The position numbers and the translations under genes are program-made. A stretch of 64,000 bases of DNA from Adhaeribacter swui (lineage in GTDB: Bacteria; Bacteroidota; Bacteroidia; Cytophagales; Hymenobacteraceae): the NCBI RefSeq assembly GCF_014217805.1, contig NZ_CP055156.1, positions 62,001 through 126,000 of the forward strand. The letters are read 5' to 3'. Shown piece by piece: positions 49,271 to 58,043 of the stretch; positions within the stretch are counted from its first letter, which is position 1; each line of letters opens with the position of its first letter. The notes beneath the pieces were generated by a model. It saw nothing but the letters and a program-made list of their open reading frames with translations. It was not told the DNA's origin and did not search any database.

Positions 49271-50277
49271 TAGCTAAAATAATATTGCTTTTTCAGAAGC
49301 AAATATACGAAAAAAGGCACCCCAAAGAACGAAGTTATAATCCCAATTGGCAAACCGGCCGGCGGATAAATAAACCGCGATAAAATATCGCAGCCCACCA
49401 GAAATATACCGCCCAGCCAAGCACATATTAAGAGGTTATTTTTGTACGTAATTCCTAATAAGGCCCGGGTTACATGCGGAATAATAATGCCTACAAACCC
49501 CACTGAACCCGCTAAAGCTACCGAAAAGCCACATAATACCGCAACAGTAACTAAAATAAGCCAGCGTGTTCGAACGACATGCACTCCTAAGGTTTGCGCC
49601 CGCTCGGAGCCCAGCAATAAAGCATTTAATTCTTTCATCTGAAACCGGAACAATAATAGCCCCAATATTAGGGCAATCGCTGGATAAGGTAAATACTCCC
49701 AATTGGCCCGGCCAAAATCGCCCATCGACCAAAATAAAATAGATTTGATGTTACTCTCGGAGCCGGATAAAAAAGTTAATAAGCTAACCAAAGCCGTTAA
49801 AAGTGAACTGACCGCAATGCCGGCTAATAATAACTGCGCCGGTATTATTTGCCCTTTACGGTAACCTAAAGCAATAACCAAAACAGTTACGCCAAAAGCG
49901 CCCACTAAGGCAAAAAAAGGCGGCAGGTAAATAGCCCCCCAGGTAGTAGCCAATAAGCCCGAAATACTGAGCGAAGCCCCCAGGCTGGCACCGGACGCGG
50001 TACCTAAAATATAAGGGTCGGCTAAAGGGTTATTAACCATGGCCTGCATTAAATACCCGCAAAAGGCTAAAGAGCCGCCCACCAAAAAAGCCAGAACCAA
50101 GCGGGGCAAACGCAATTGCACAATGGCAAAATGAGAAGCATTACTGGCATCGTAATTTAAAATAGCGTCTTTTACATCGGTAAGCGAAGTATTAAAACTA
50201 CCCACCGATAAACCCGCTGCTAACCCAATGAAGAGCAAGGCTAATAACAAAAAATAGATGCTTAGTTTTTTCGTCAA
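49270..50277 (-). CDS. FecCD-family ABC transporter permease (iron-siderophore/cobalamin type)
   Basis: This is a 335-residue BtuC/FecCD-type permease with about ten membrane helices. Family motifs are LRLPRLVLAFLVGGSLAFCGYLMQAMVNNPLADPYILGTASGASLGA, AQLLLAGIAVSSLLTALVSLL and the ATPase-contact segment GSVGFVGIIIPHVTRALLG. The start is a TTG overlapping the stop of the binding-protein gene by four bases (TTGA). It imports a metal chelate together with the upstream binding protein. No ATP-binding subunit follows, where one would normally be; its place is taken by the queD-like gene. Confidence 0.93.
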   Translation of the reverse strand: MTKKLSIYFLLLALLFIGLAAGLSVGSFNTSLTDVKDAILNYDASNASHFAIVQLRLPRLVLAFLVGGSLAFCGYLMQAMVNNPLADPYILGTASGASLGASLSISGLLATTWGAIYLPPFFALVGAFGVTVLVIALGYRKGQIIPAQLLLAGIAVSSLLTALVSLLTFLSGSESNIKSILFWSMGDFGRANWEYLPYPAIALILGLLLFRFQMKELNALLLGSERAQTLGVHVVRTRWLILVTVAVLCGFSVALAGSVGFVGIIIPHVTRALLGITYKNNLLICAWLGGIFLVGCDILSRFIYPPAGLPIGIITSFFGVPFFVYLLLKKQYYFS

Positions 50278-51206
50278 AATTTAAGGAAAGATTGCAGTTC
50301 ACGAACCGACTCGACCACCCGCGGACTGGGCCGCGACATTAAATCGTCGGTGGCCTCGTAAATCTGGCGGGTTTGGTACGCCGTAACCCGTTTTAGTTCG
50401 GGGTATTGTTTAAAAAAAGTACTGTCCATTTTTCCGAAAGAACCGCCAATAATTACATCGGGGTTAATTTTTAAAATATACTCCCGGGTTAAAGCCGGAA
50501 AAGGCTGCGCCATTACTTCCGTAACAGCATTCTCGGCCCCGATTAAGTGTAATTTATCAGTAAAAATAGTATTGCGGCCGTACACGTAAATAGGATCGTT
50601 CCAGGTTATGGCCAAAACTTTGGGTTTATATGCGGGGCGTTTTTTTTGCCGGACAATAGTTTTAAGCTGTTTTTGCAACGAATCGCTGTAGTACAAAGCA
50701 TAGGCATCGCGGTGCACCAGGCGGCCAATATCGCGCAACCGGTCAAATATATCAGTTACTTTCTCGAAAGTCTGAAAATAAACGGGAATTCCCAGTTCCT
50801 GAATGCGGGCGGCTACTTCCGGGGGGGTAATGCCATGCACCGTAAAAATAATATCCGGCTTTAACTTCACCAGCGTTTCATAATCCATGGGGTAATTGTT
50901 TACCACCGGCTTTTCTTTTACCTGCTCCGGATAATCGCAATTTTGCGTGCGGGCAATAATCTGGCTTTCGTCGCACACCGCAAACAACATTTCGGTGGTA
51001 GACGGCGCCAAAGCCATAATGCGTTTCGGATAACGCGGAATTTTTAATTTTCGGCCTAAATCATCGGTTACCGAAATGTATTCTACCTGGGGTAATCGCT
51101 TGTTCTTCGCATCGGATTGGCAACCCATAACCACCAAACCTAAAAGTAAAAATAAGAATCCGGGCCAGCTTACAACCCGGTTTAATCGGAACAACAATAA
51201 CGGCAT
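50274..51206 (-). CDS. Substrate-binding lipoprotein of a metal-chelate ABC transporter
   Basis: This is a 310-residue BtuF/FepB-like helical-backbone binding protein. The lipoprotein signal ends in VVMGC (about residue 29). The mature part starts with VTDDLGRKLKIPRYPKRIMALAPSTTEMLFAV, typical of the class III metal-receptor fold, followed by DYETLVKLKPDIIFTVHG and a C-terminal lobe with INPDVIIGGSFGK. The ligand could be cobalamin, a siderophore or haem; there is no B12 riboswitch that I can see in the 147 bp upstream. It begins a coupled unit binding protein-permease-QueD. Divergent from hldD. Confidence 0.9.
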   Translation of the reverse strand: MPLLLFRLNRVVSWPGFLFLLLGLVVMGCQSDAKNKRLPQVEYISVTDDLGRKLKIPRYPKRIMALAPSTTEMLFAVCDESQIIARTQNCDYPEQVKEKPVVNNYPMDYETLVKLKPDIIFTVHGITPPEVAARIQELGIPVYFQTFEKVTDIFDRLRDIGRLVHRDAYALYYSDSLQKQLKTIVRQKKRPAYKPKVLAITWNDPIYVYGRNTIFTDKLHLIGAENAVTEVMAQPFPALTREYILKINPDVIIGGSFGKMDSTFFKQYPELKRVTAYQTRQIYEATDDLMSRPSPRVVESVRELQSFLKF

Positions 51207-51353
51207 TGATTAAAATTTAAAAATTTTAAATTCTTCTATTGTAATATTTAAAGCATTAAACCAGCGGCTTGTATTTTGGAATCGCCCGAGGTAGTATTTT
51301 TTTCGTAAATTTAGCGCATAAGTTCAGAACAGATTGTAAATAAAAATAGAATT

Positions 51354-52319
51354 ATGATAATAGTAACCGGTGCGGCAGGTTTTATAGGTTCTTGTTTGGT
51401 GAGCAGGCTTAATGCCGACAACTTCAACGATATTGTGGTGGTAGATAATTTTTCGATCGCTAAAAAAGAAAACAACTTACGCGGCAAAAAAATTAAAAGG
51501 TACGTAGACCGTAACGATTTATTTGATTGGCTGGCCGAAAACTACGAAGAAGTAGAATTTATTTTTCATTTGGGTGCCCGCACCGATACCACCGAAATCA
51601 ACAAAGATGTTTTTGATTTATTAAATTTAAATTATTCTAAAAAAATCTGGGAAGCCTGCTGCGAGTACCAGATTCCGTTGGTGTACGCCTCGTCGGCGGC
51701 TACGTACGGCGCCGGTAAATTAGGCTACGACGACGATGAAGCCATTCTGCCTTTGTTAAACCCGTTAAATGCTTACGGTGAATCGAAGCATGATTTTGAT
51801 AAATGGGTTTTGCAGCAAACGGCTAAACCGTTTTTCTGGGCTGGTTTAAAGTTTTTTAACGTGTATGGCCCCAACGAGTACCACAAAGGCCGCATGGCTT
51901 CGGTTATTTTTCACGCTTTTAACCAGATTAACGAGAATGGCCGATTAAAACTTTTCCGGTCGCACCACCCCGATTTTAAAGACGGCGAACAAATGCGCGA
52001 TTTTGTGTATGTAAAAGACGTGGTGGAGGTTTGTTATTTTCTGATGCATTTGCGCCAGCATTCCGGCATTTATAATTTAGGCAGCGGCAAGGCGCGCACC
52101 TTCCTGGATTTAGCTTTTAATACCTTTACCGCCATGAACAAAGGCATTAACATTGACTTTGTAGATACCCCGCTGGTAATCCGAGATAATTATCAATATT
52201 TTACGGAAGCCAACATGCAAAAATTAAAAAGCATCGGTTTTACCCGACCATTTTACACCCTCGAAGAAGGCATAACGGATTATGTGCAGCAGTACTTAAT
52301 CCCGAATAAATATCTCTAG
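51354..52319 (+). CDS. hldD: ADP-L-glycero-D-manno-heptose 6-epimerase
   Basis: This is a 321-residue extended short-chain dehydrogenase that epimerises ADP-heptose for the lipopolysaccharide core. The NAD(P)-binding motif TGAAGFIG lies at 5-12. The catalytic set is S114 (YASSAATYGAG), Y141 and K145 (NAYGESKHDFDKWV). The segments KFFNVYGPNEYHKGRMASV and KDGEQMRDFVYVKDV are specific for the HldD branch. Length is normal. It ends one base before a perfect 40-bp palindrome terminator. Other heptose genes are not in the window. Confidence 0.95.
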   Translation: MIIVTGAAGFIGSCLVSRLNADNFNDIVVVDNFSIAKKENNLRGKKIKRYVDRNDLFDWLAENYEEVEFIFHLGARTDTTEINKDVFDLLNLNYSKKIWEACCEYQIPLVYASSAATYGAGKLGYDDDEAILPLLNPLNAYGESKHDFDKWVLQQTAKPFFWAGLKFFNVYGPNEYHKGRMASVIFHAFNQINENGRLKLFRSHHPDFKDGEQMRDFVYVKDVVEVCYFLMHLRQHSGIYNLGSGKARTFLDLAFNTFTAMNKGINIDFVDTPLVIRDNYQYFTEANMQKLKSIGFTRPFYTLEEGITDYVQQYLIPNKYL

Positions 52320-52320
52320 A

Positions 52321-52360
52321 AAAACAAAACCCCTCTTGCATGCAAGAGGGGTTTTGTTTT
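52321..52360. terminator. Perfect 40-bp palindrome, bidirectional terminator
   Basis: Two 20-base arms with no spacer (left arm AAAACAAAACCCCTCTTGCA, right arm its exact complement) lie directly after hldD. GC-rich core with A/T-run flanks gives a terminator in both directions, serving hldD and the converging efflux operon. Confidence 0.88.
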
Positions 52361-52415
52361 AAACTGCTAGCTTATCAGAAAAGCAAATTTTTAAAAATTT
52401 TGCTTTTTGGTAACG

Positions 52416-53963
52416 CTAATGCGCATCTACGGGCAGCTTCACGTTCTTTTTAAATTTCTGTAAATACAACAACGGAATAGAACATAACATAATCATCCCG
52501 GAAACCCAGTACGCATCAATGTACGATAAGAGCATGGTTTGTTTAATTACCATACCTTCAATGGCTTTATAAGCTGCTTTTTGCGCCTCTAAAAACGTAT
52601 AACCTTTGGCAGTAAAATTCTGCATCATCCCCTGAAAACGCTGCAAAAAGGCCGGATTGTATTCGTTTATATTTACCAGCAAATTACTGCGGTGCACTCC
52701 GGAGCGCACGTGAATTAACGTAGTAAGTAAAGCAATCCCGAATGAGCCGCCCAATTGCCGCATCATGTTGTTTAAGCCGGTGCCCTGCCCTACTTCTTTG
52801 CCTTTTAAATCCTGAATTGCCAGGGTAGTTAAAGGCACAAACAGCAAGGCCATACCAATACCCCGGATAGCCAATGGCCAGAAAAAATCCTGGGTACCCG
52901 AAGCCAGCGACGACCCGATAAGCATTTGGGAAAATACAAAGTACAAAAACATACCTACGGTAGCCATAAACTGGGCCGGTACGCCGCGTTGCAGCATTTT
53001 ACCCACAAAAGGCATCATAAAAATGGTAAATAGCCCGCCGGGTAATAAGAGTTCCCCGGTTTGTTGCGCCGTAAAACCCAATAAGCTTTGGCAAAACACC
53101 GGAAACACAAACATCGACCCGTATAAACCTAAGCCCAGCACAAACGAAGTAAACATACCTACGCTGAAACTCCGGTGGCGCATAATTTTAAAATTTACGA
53201 TGGGGTGCTTGTACGTTTTTTCGCGCCATATAAACAAAATGGTACCAATTACCGAAGCAGCTGTTAAAACAATAATGTATGGTGTCGCAAACCAATCTTC
53301 TGATTCGCCTTTTTCCAACACCGTTTGCAGACTACCTACAGCAACCGCTAATAAAGCAATACCCCACCAATCAATGGGGTTTCCTTTTCCTTCGCGGGGC
53401 GTTTCGCGCACAAAGGTGTAGGTAGCAAAGGCAGCCACTGCGCCAACGGGTATATTCACGTAAAATATCCAGGGCCAGGCAAAATTATCGGTAATGTAAC
53501 CGCCAATAGTTGGGCCAATGGTAGGGCCCACTACTGCGCCTAAACCAAATAAAGCGGTGGCGGTACCTACTTGTTCCGGTGGCCAGGTTTCTAATAAAAT
53601 AGCTTGCGCCGTAGAAATTAATCCGCCGCCGGCTAAACCCTGCAAAATCCGGAAAATAATTAACTCCTCCAGACTTGTAGCATTACCGCACAAAAAAGAG
53701 GCAATGGTGAACAAAATAATAGAGCCTAAAAAATAGTTCTTCCGGCCAAAGTAACTGCCTAACCAACCCGACATGGGCAGAATAATTACGTTGGCTACGC
53801 CGTAACCGGTAGTAATCCAGGCAATATCTTCGAGAGTGGCTCCCAAGTTACCCTGCATTTGCGGAATAGATACATTTACGATGGTAGTATCTATAAGCTC
53901 CAGCAGGGAAGCGGTAATTACCGTAATGGTAATTACCCACTTTTTTAATCCGGTTTCTGGCAT
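52416..53963 (-). CDS. DHA2-family MFS multidrug efflux transporter (EmrB-like)
   Basis: This is a 515-residue drug:proton antiporter with about 14 membrane helices. Motif C-type sequence GLGAVVGPTIGPTIGG and the DHA2 signatures LLELIDTTIVNVSIPQMQG, GWLGSYFGRKNYFLGS and RILQGLAGGGLISTAQAILLE are clear. It is the last gene of the operon tetR-tolC-emrA-emrB, two bases after the stop of the membrane-fusion gene, and forms the inner-membrane part of a tripartite pump. Substrates cannot be read from the sequence; typical ones are hydrophobic drugs and uncouplers. Confidence 0.94.
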   Translation of the reverse strand: MPETGLKKWVITITVITASLLELIDTTIVNVSIPQMQGNLGATLEDIAWITTGYGVANVIILPMSGWLGSYFGRKNYFLGSIILFTIASFLCGNATSLEELIIFRILQGLAGGGLISTAQAILLETWPPEQVGTATALFGLGAVVGPTIGPTIGGYITDNFAWPWIFYVNIPVGAVAAFATYTFVRETPREGKGNPIDWWGIALLAVAVGSLQTVLEKGESEDWFATPYIIVLTAASVIGTILFIWREKTYKHPIVNFKIMRHRSFSVGMFTSFVLGLGLYGSMFVFPVFCQSLLGFTAQQTGELLLPGGLFTIFMMPFVGKMLQRGVPAQFMATVGMFLYFVFSQMLIGSSLASGTQDFFWPLAIRGIGMALLFVPLTTLAIQDLKGKEVGQGTGLNNMMRQLGGSFGIALLTTLIHVRSGVHRSNLLVNINEYNPAFLQRFQGMMQNFTAKGYTFLEAQKAAYKAIEGMVIKQTMLLSYIDAYWVSGMIMLCSIPLLYLQKFKKNVKLPVDAH

Positions 53964-53965
53964 AT

Positions 53966-55033
53966 TTAATCCTCTGTTATAACGGAAACCCGTACGCTCA
54001 TTCCGGGGCGTAACTGGTCCATAATTTCTTTGCTGGTATTAATTTTAATTTTTACGGGTACCCGCTGCACCACTTTCACGAAGTTACCGGTAGCATTATC
54101 GGGAGGAAGCAAAGAAAACTTAGCGCCGGTAGCCGGCGAAAAGTTATAAATCTCGCCCATTACTTTTTCTTCCGGAAAAGCATCTACTTCCACGTTCACT
54201 TTCTGGCCGGACCGTAATCTTTCCAGTTGCGTTTCTTTAAAATTGGCGGTAATGTACAGGCTGTTCTCGTTTACAATAGAAAATAAGCTTTGTCCGGCTT
54301 GCACTAACTGGCCTTTCTGCACATTCTTTTTAGAAGCAATACCTGAGGCAGGGGCTTTAACTTCGGCGTAAGATAATTGCAGTTTCGCAAAATCAATATC
54401 AGCCTGGCGCTGGTCTATGCCGGTAGTAGTTGCAACTAGTTGCGAACGCGTAGTACCTACCTGCTGGTTGGCAGCCCGGTATTGGCCTTTGGCGGCTTCC
54501 AGGTTAGCGGCGGCGGCATCGCGCTCAGCTTTGGCCTGGTCAAATTGTTGCTGGGTAATAGATCCGTCCTGAATTAAGTTGGCGTAGCGATTATAATCCT
54601 GCGTGGCTTTCCAGAGCCGGGCTTCGGCGGCTTGGATATTGGCTTTGGCGCTGGTAAGGTTAGCAGCCGTGGCCGTAATTTGCGCCTGCGACACGTTAAT
54701 GTTGGCGCTGGTACCCCGGCGGGCGGCTTCGGCTTGCTCTAATCTTATCCGTAAATCCCGGTCGTCTAACTTAACTACTACCTGACCTTCTTTAACGGGT
54801 TGGTTTTCTTCAAAATTAATTTCTTGCACGTAACCGCCCACCCGGGCTACTACCGGGCTGATATCGCCGTCAATCTGCGCATCGTCGGTATCTACGTGTT
54901 TGCTAAAATAGATGTACTCCCGAATGCCGAAAATGGCACCTCCCAACAGCACTAAGCCCAGGATAATAGGAATTACTTTATTTGATTTTTTCTTTTTCTT
55001 TTTTTCGATTACTTCTGTCTCCATGACTTCCAT
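53966..55033 (-). CDS. HlyD/EmrA-family membrane fusion protein
   Basis: This is a 355-residue periplasmic adaptor. A lysine-rich cytoplasmic start (EKKKKKKSNK) precedes one membrane helix (VIPIILGLVLLGGAIFGI). It is followed by a biotinyl-lipoyl-like half (DTDDAQIDGDISPVVARVGGYVQEINFEENQPVKEGQVVVKLDD), a long alpha-helical hairpin rich in Ala/Gln (about 85-195), and the closing half APASGIASKKNVQKGQLVQAGQSLFSIV. It bridges the EmrB-like pump and the TolC-like channel. It begins at the base after the stop of the TolC gene, so the operon is very tightly packed. Met4 is an alternative start. Confidence 0.94.
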   Translation of the reverse strand: MEVMETEVIEKKKKKKSNKVIPIILGLVLLGGAIFGIREYIYFSKHVDTDDAQIDGDISPVVARVGGYVQEINFEENQPVKEGQVVVKLDDRDLRIRLEQAEAARRGTSANINVSQAQITATAANLTSAKANIQAAEARLWKATQDYNRYANLIQDGSITQQQFDQAKAERDAAAANLEAAKGQYRAANQQVGTTRSQLVATTTGIDQRQADIDFAKLQLSYAEVKAPASGIASKKNVQKGQLVQAGQSLFSIVNENSLYITANFKETQLERLRSGQKVNVEVDAFPEEKVMGEIYNFSPATGAKFSLLPPDNATGNFVKVVQRVPVKIKINTSKEIMDQLRPGMSVRVSVITED

Positions 55034-56404
55034 TTATTTTTGCGAGATTTTTCCGGTTGATTTTAATAAGGTATAATAAGCGATTTCGGCGTCGGCACGG
55101 GCTAATTCTAAGTTTATTTGCGCCTGGTACAGCTCGGTTTGGGCATCTACCCGTTCAATGGCTGTAGCCACTTTATTCTGATACTGCGAGGCAGTAGTCC
55201 GATCGTTTTCCTGCGCCTGGGCAATGGCAGTTTCCAGAATGGTAATGCGTTCCAAAGCTTTCACGTAGTTCTGGTAATTCTGGTTTACTTCGGTTTTCAC
55301 CTGGTCCGTAGCCAGGTCGCGGTTAATATCTACCTGGGTTTTCTGAATGCGGGCTTCGCTCACTTTATTTTTGTTGAGCCAGAGTTTATCAAAATTCCAG
55401 GCAATGGTGGCCCCGGCAGTTACGGGCGCTAAAAAGCCATTGGCTTGCGGCAGAAACGGACCTTTAAAATTTAAATAATAAGCATTGGCCCCTACCAGCA
55501 CCGATGGCTGCACATCTGCTTTTAAAGATTTAATGTTTAAATCGGCTACCTGGCCGTTTAGTGCCAATGATTTTAATTCCTGCCGGTTTGCTAAAGCCGA
55601 TTCCATAAAAGTAGCTAAAGCCGGAGTTTGGTTAGTAGCCGGGGCAAGTTGTTCGGTTTGTATATCGGTATTTTCGGGCAAGCCCAATAAAATGTCTAGG
55701 TTATAAACCACAATCTTGCGGTTGGTTTCTAAATCAACCCGCGAGAGCTCTACATTGCTGCGTTGCAGTTGAAAGCGCAATACATCGTTTTTGGTAACAA
55801 TACCTTGCTCAAAAAACCGCTGTGCCTGCTTTATTTGCCGATCAATGGCTTGCAGGTTTTGCTCTACTACTTTTTTGCTTTGTTGCAGCTTATATAAGTT
55901 GTAGTACGCATTGGTAATGTTGTATACAATATCTTCCTGGTCTTTTTCGGCATCCAGTCGGGCTATTTCGGTAAGCAACTGGGTACTTTCGCGGGCGTAG
56001 CGTAGTTTGTTACCGGCAAAAATAATCTCCTGTAAACCGGCCGTACCAATAGCCGCATTGGCGTGCTTCGGCAGGTAAAACGGCTCCGCTTCGGGCGTTA
56101 ACTGCACTTTATTGGTTAAAATTTCGGCGTGGTTGTAGGTATAACTTACGCTGCCGGTGGGCAAACGGCTATCCTGGGCCTGGTTATACCGCGAGATAGC
56201 CTGATCAATTTTGGATTGGGCTAATTTTAAATTTTTGCTATTCCGGACCCCTAAATCAATGGCTTCGGATAAAGAAAGTACTTTAGCATTTTGATCCTGG
56301 GCAGGCGCCACTAAAACGTGGAAATTTAAAAAAATAACCACCCACAAACTGCGATACCAGAAAGCTTGTTTCGGCTCTGGCAAACAGAAAAAGTTTAACT
56401 TCAT
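55034..56404 (-). CDS. TolC-family outer-membrane efflux protein
   Basis: This is a 456-residue TolC-type channel. A signal peptide (hydrophobic LWVVIFLNFHVLVAPAQ) is followed by two repeats of the outer-membrane efflux protein fold, with long coiled-coil helices (LSLSEAIDLGVRNSKNLKLAQSKIDQAISRYNQAQDSRLP and SEARIQKTQVDINRDLATDQVKTEVNQNYQNYVKALERI). It should form the exit duct for the EmrAB-like pump encoded downstream. Its ATG overlaps the stop of the TetR-type regulator by four bases (ATGA). Length is typical. Confidence 0.94.
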   Translation of the reverse strand: MKLNFFCLPEPKQAFWYRSLWVVIFLNFHVLVAPAQDQNAKVLSLSEAIDLGVRNSKNLKLAQSKIDQAISRYNQAQDSRLPTGSVSYTYNHAEILTNKVQLTPEAEPFYLPKHANAAIGTAGLQEIIFAGNKLRYARESTQLLTEIARLDAEKDQEDIVYNITNAYYNLYKLQQSKKVVEQNLQAIDRQIKQAQRFFEQGIVTKNDVLRFQLQRSNVELSRVDLETNRKIVVYNLDILLGLPENTDIQTEQLAPATNQTPALATFMESALANRQELKSLALNGQVADLNIKSLKADVQPSVLVGANAYYLNFKGPFLPQANGFLAPVTAGATIAWNFDKLWLNKNKVSEARIQKTQVDINRDLATDQVKTEVNQNYQNYVKALERITILETAIAQAQENDRTTASQYQNKVATAIERVDAQTELYQAQINLELARADAEIAYYTLLKSTGKISQK

Positions 56405-57015
56405 TTTTTTAATAAATAAGCTTGTAAAAAATCCTGTAAAAAATGTTTCATGCGGGGTTTTAAAACTTCCATTACGTTTTCACCGGTAAGGTCTACTTGT
56501 AACAGCCGCGACGAAATATGAGAAGAGTTAGAGATGTAGTATTTAGTACCTAATATGCTGGCAATCGTCATTTCTGCATCCACGGGCCGGAACGAGCCAT
56601 CGTCAATACCTTCCTGAATAATGTCTTTTAAAACCTTGGTATTTTGCAGTACTTGTTCGGTAATGGTTTGCGTAATCTCGGGGCGTTGGTTTAAAGATAA
56701 CTCCCGTTGTATTAACCGGTGAAAGCCATTATTTTTTAATACGCGTTCCAGGTAAACATCAACGGCTTGCATTAACTTTTCCCAGGCAGAAATAGGCTTT
56801 TCTTTAATAGCCAGTAAAGCCTGGCGCAAAACATTAATCCGGCGTTCCAGAACAGCTTTTAGTAAACCATCTTTAGAGCCGAAATAATAATTAAGCATGG
56901 CCATATTAACGCCGGCTTCCGTGGCTAAATAGCGGGTAGAAGCCCCTTCGTAGCCCAATTCACTAAAAACCCTTTCTGCCACTTCCAAGATATATTCTTT
57001 TTTATCTTGCTTCAC
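56401..57015 (-). CDS. TetR/AcrR-family repressor of the efflux operon
   Basis: This is a 204-residue TetR-type regulator. The N-terminal helix-turn-helix spans YILEVAERVFSELGYEGASTRYLATEAGVNMAMLNYYFGSKDGLLKAV. The C-terminal ligand/dimer domain is of the type seen in efflux regulators (SDIIQEGIDDGSFRPVD-like segment). The start is a GTG at 57015. It is the first gene of its own operon and a 22-bp palindrome lies in its promoter, so it most likely represses itself and the pump until a pump substrate binds. Confidence 0.93.
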   Translation of the reverse strand: MKQDKKEYILEVAERVFSELGYEGASTRYLATEAGVNMAMLNYYFGSKDGLLKAVLERRINVLRQALLAIKEKPISAWEKLMQAVDVYLERVLKNNGFHRLIQRELSLNQRPEITQTITEQVLQNTKVLKDIIQEGIDDGSFRPVDAEMTIASILGTKYYISNSSHISSRLLQVDLTGENVMEVLKPRMKHFLQDFLQAYLLKK

Positions 57016-57042
57016 AACACTTGCTTGTTAGTAATTACCATG

Positions 57043-57074
57043 CAAAATTAATCAATCGATTGATTAATAGCAAA
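57043..57074 (-). promoter_or_regulatory. Promoter of the tetR-efflux operon
   Basis: On the minus strand TTTG (57071-57074), a 20-nt spacer and TAATTTTG (57043-57050) fit the -33/-7 consensus exactly. The operator palindrome fills the spacer. Confidence 0.75.
57047..57068. promoter_or_regulatory. TetR-type operator palindrome
   Basis: This is a perfect 22-bp palindrome (half-site ATTAATCAATC, immediately followed by its complement). It lies 32 bases before the GTG start of the TetR gene and between the promoter elements. Binding there would block RNA polymerase directly. Confidence 0.82.
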
Positions 57075-57237
57075 AACTTTGTGCTTTTTTATTACTTATT
57101 TTCAGGCAAAATGTTAGACAAACCGCAACAGAATTTATCTGGTATTTTTAATTTTTTAAAAAATCGGATTATATACTAACACATTTTAAATACAGAATAA
57201 AAGAATTATCCGTATTAATACGGAAGCAGCAATAGGT

Positions 57238-57271
57238 TTTGCTTGTAGTTAAAATGAAAAGAATAGCTTTG
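57238..57271 (+). promoter_or_regulatory. Promoter of the FKBP gene
   Basis: TTTG (57238-57241), or the nearby TTG at 57243-57245, precedes TAGCTTTG (57264-57271) by 22 or 18 nt. The start codon is 60 bases further on. Confidence 0.55.
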
Positions 57272-57330
57272 TGGTATCAATCTGCCAGATTGATCGTAAT
57301 AAATGAGGCAAATGCTTATTCTTAAAAACT

Positions 57331-57951
57331 ATGGCTTTTAAAAACAATAAAGAAAAAATCAGTTACATTATTGGCCGCGACATGGCCGCCAATTTTCAGA
57401 AACAAGGCTTAGAGATAGATCCGGAAATATTTTTGCTCGGGTTTAAAGAAGCCACGGCGGGCCAGCAATCGCAAATCAGTCCCAGCGATGCTCAATCGGC
57501 CATGATGGAGTTGCAGCAATTAATGGCTAGCCGGCAAAACGCGGTGGCCAGCCGGCAAGGTGAAATAAACTTAAAAGAAGGCGAAGCATTTTTAGCCGAA
57601 AATAAAGATAAAGCCGGTGTAGTTGCTTTACCAAGTGGTTTACAGTACGAGGTATTACAGGAAGGTTCCGGAAAATCGCCTTCGAAGAATGATTCGGTTA
57701 CTACCCACTACCACGGCACTTTACTCGACGGCACCGTTTTCGATTCGTCGTATGAGCGCGGCGAACCGGCTACTTTCCCGGTAAATGGCGTTATTGCCGG
57801 CTGGACCGAGGCCCTGCAAAAAATGAAAGAAGGCGACAAATGGCGGTTATACATTCCGTCTAATTTGGCCTACGGCACCCGCGGCGCCGGCGGCGATATC
57901 GGACCCAACGCCACGCTTATTTTTGATGTAGAATTATTATCCGTTAACTAA
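57331..57951 (+). CDS. FKBP-type peptidyl-prolyl cis-trans isomerase
   Basis: This is a 206-residue FKBP with an N-terminal dimerisation domain of the FkpA/Mip type (about 1-85: KISYIIGRDMAANFQKQGLEIDPEIFLLGFKEA). The C-terminal catalytic domain carries LPSGLQYEVLQEGSGKSP, VTTHYHGTLLDGTVFDSSYERGEPATFPVNGVIAGWTEALQKMKEG and LAYG...GPNATLIFDVELL. Active-site aromatic and Asp residues are in place. Relatives with this layout usually carry a signal peptide or lipobox; here the N-terminus is charged and shows none, so the protein seems cytoplasmic. It is divergent from the efflux operon. Confidence 0.93.
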   Translation: MAFKNNKEKISYIIGRDMAANFQKQGLEIDPEIFLLGFKEATAGQQSQISPSDAQSAMMELQQLMASRQNAVASRQGEINLKEGEAFLAENKDKAGVVALPSGLQYEVLQEGSGKSPSKNDSVTTHYHGTLLDGTVFDSSYERGEPATFPVNGVIAGWTEALQKMKEGDKWRLYIPSNLAYGTRGAGGDIGPNATLIFDVELLSVN

Positions 57952-58043
57952 AAACGGTTTACTAAAGTTGTTTTAACCTGAACCGTAGCCGCTACTAATT
58001 AGTTAGCTGGCGGCTGCGTTTCAGGGTTTAGTCGTAATCACCG

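Noticed and set aside
50274-51353. Cobalamin riboswitch ahead of the metal-chelate uptake genes
   Set aside because: The 147-bp gap is too short and shows no B12-box-like sequence.
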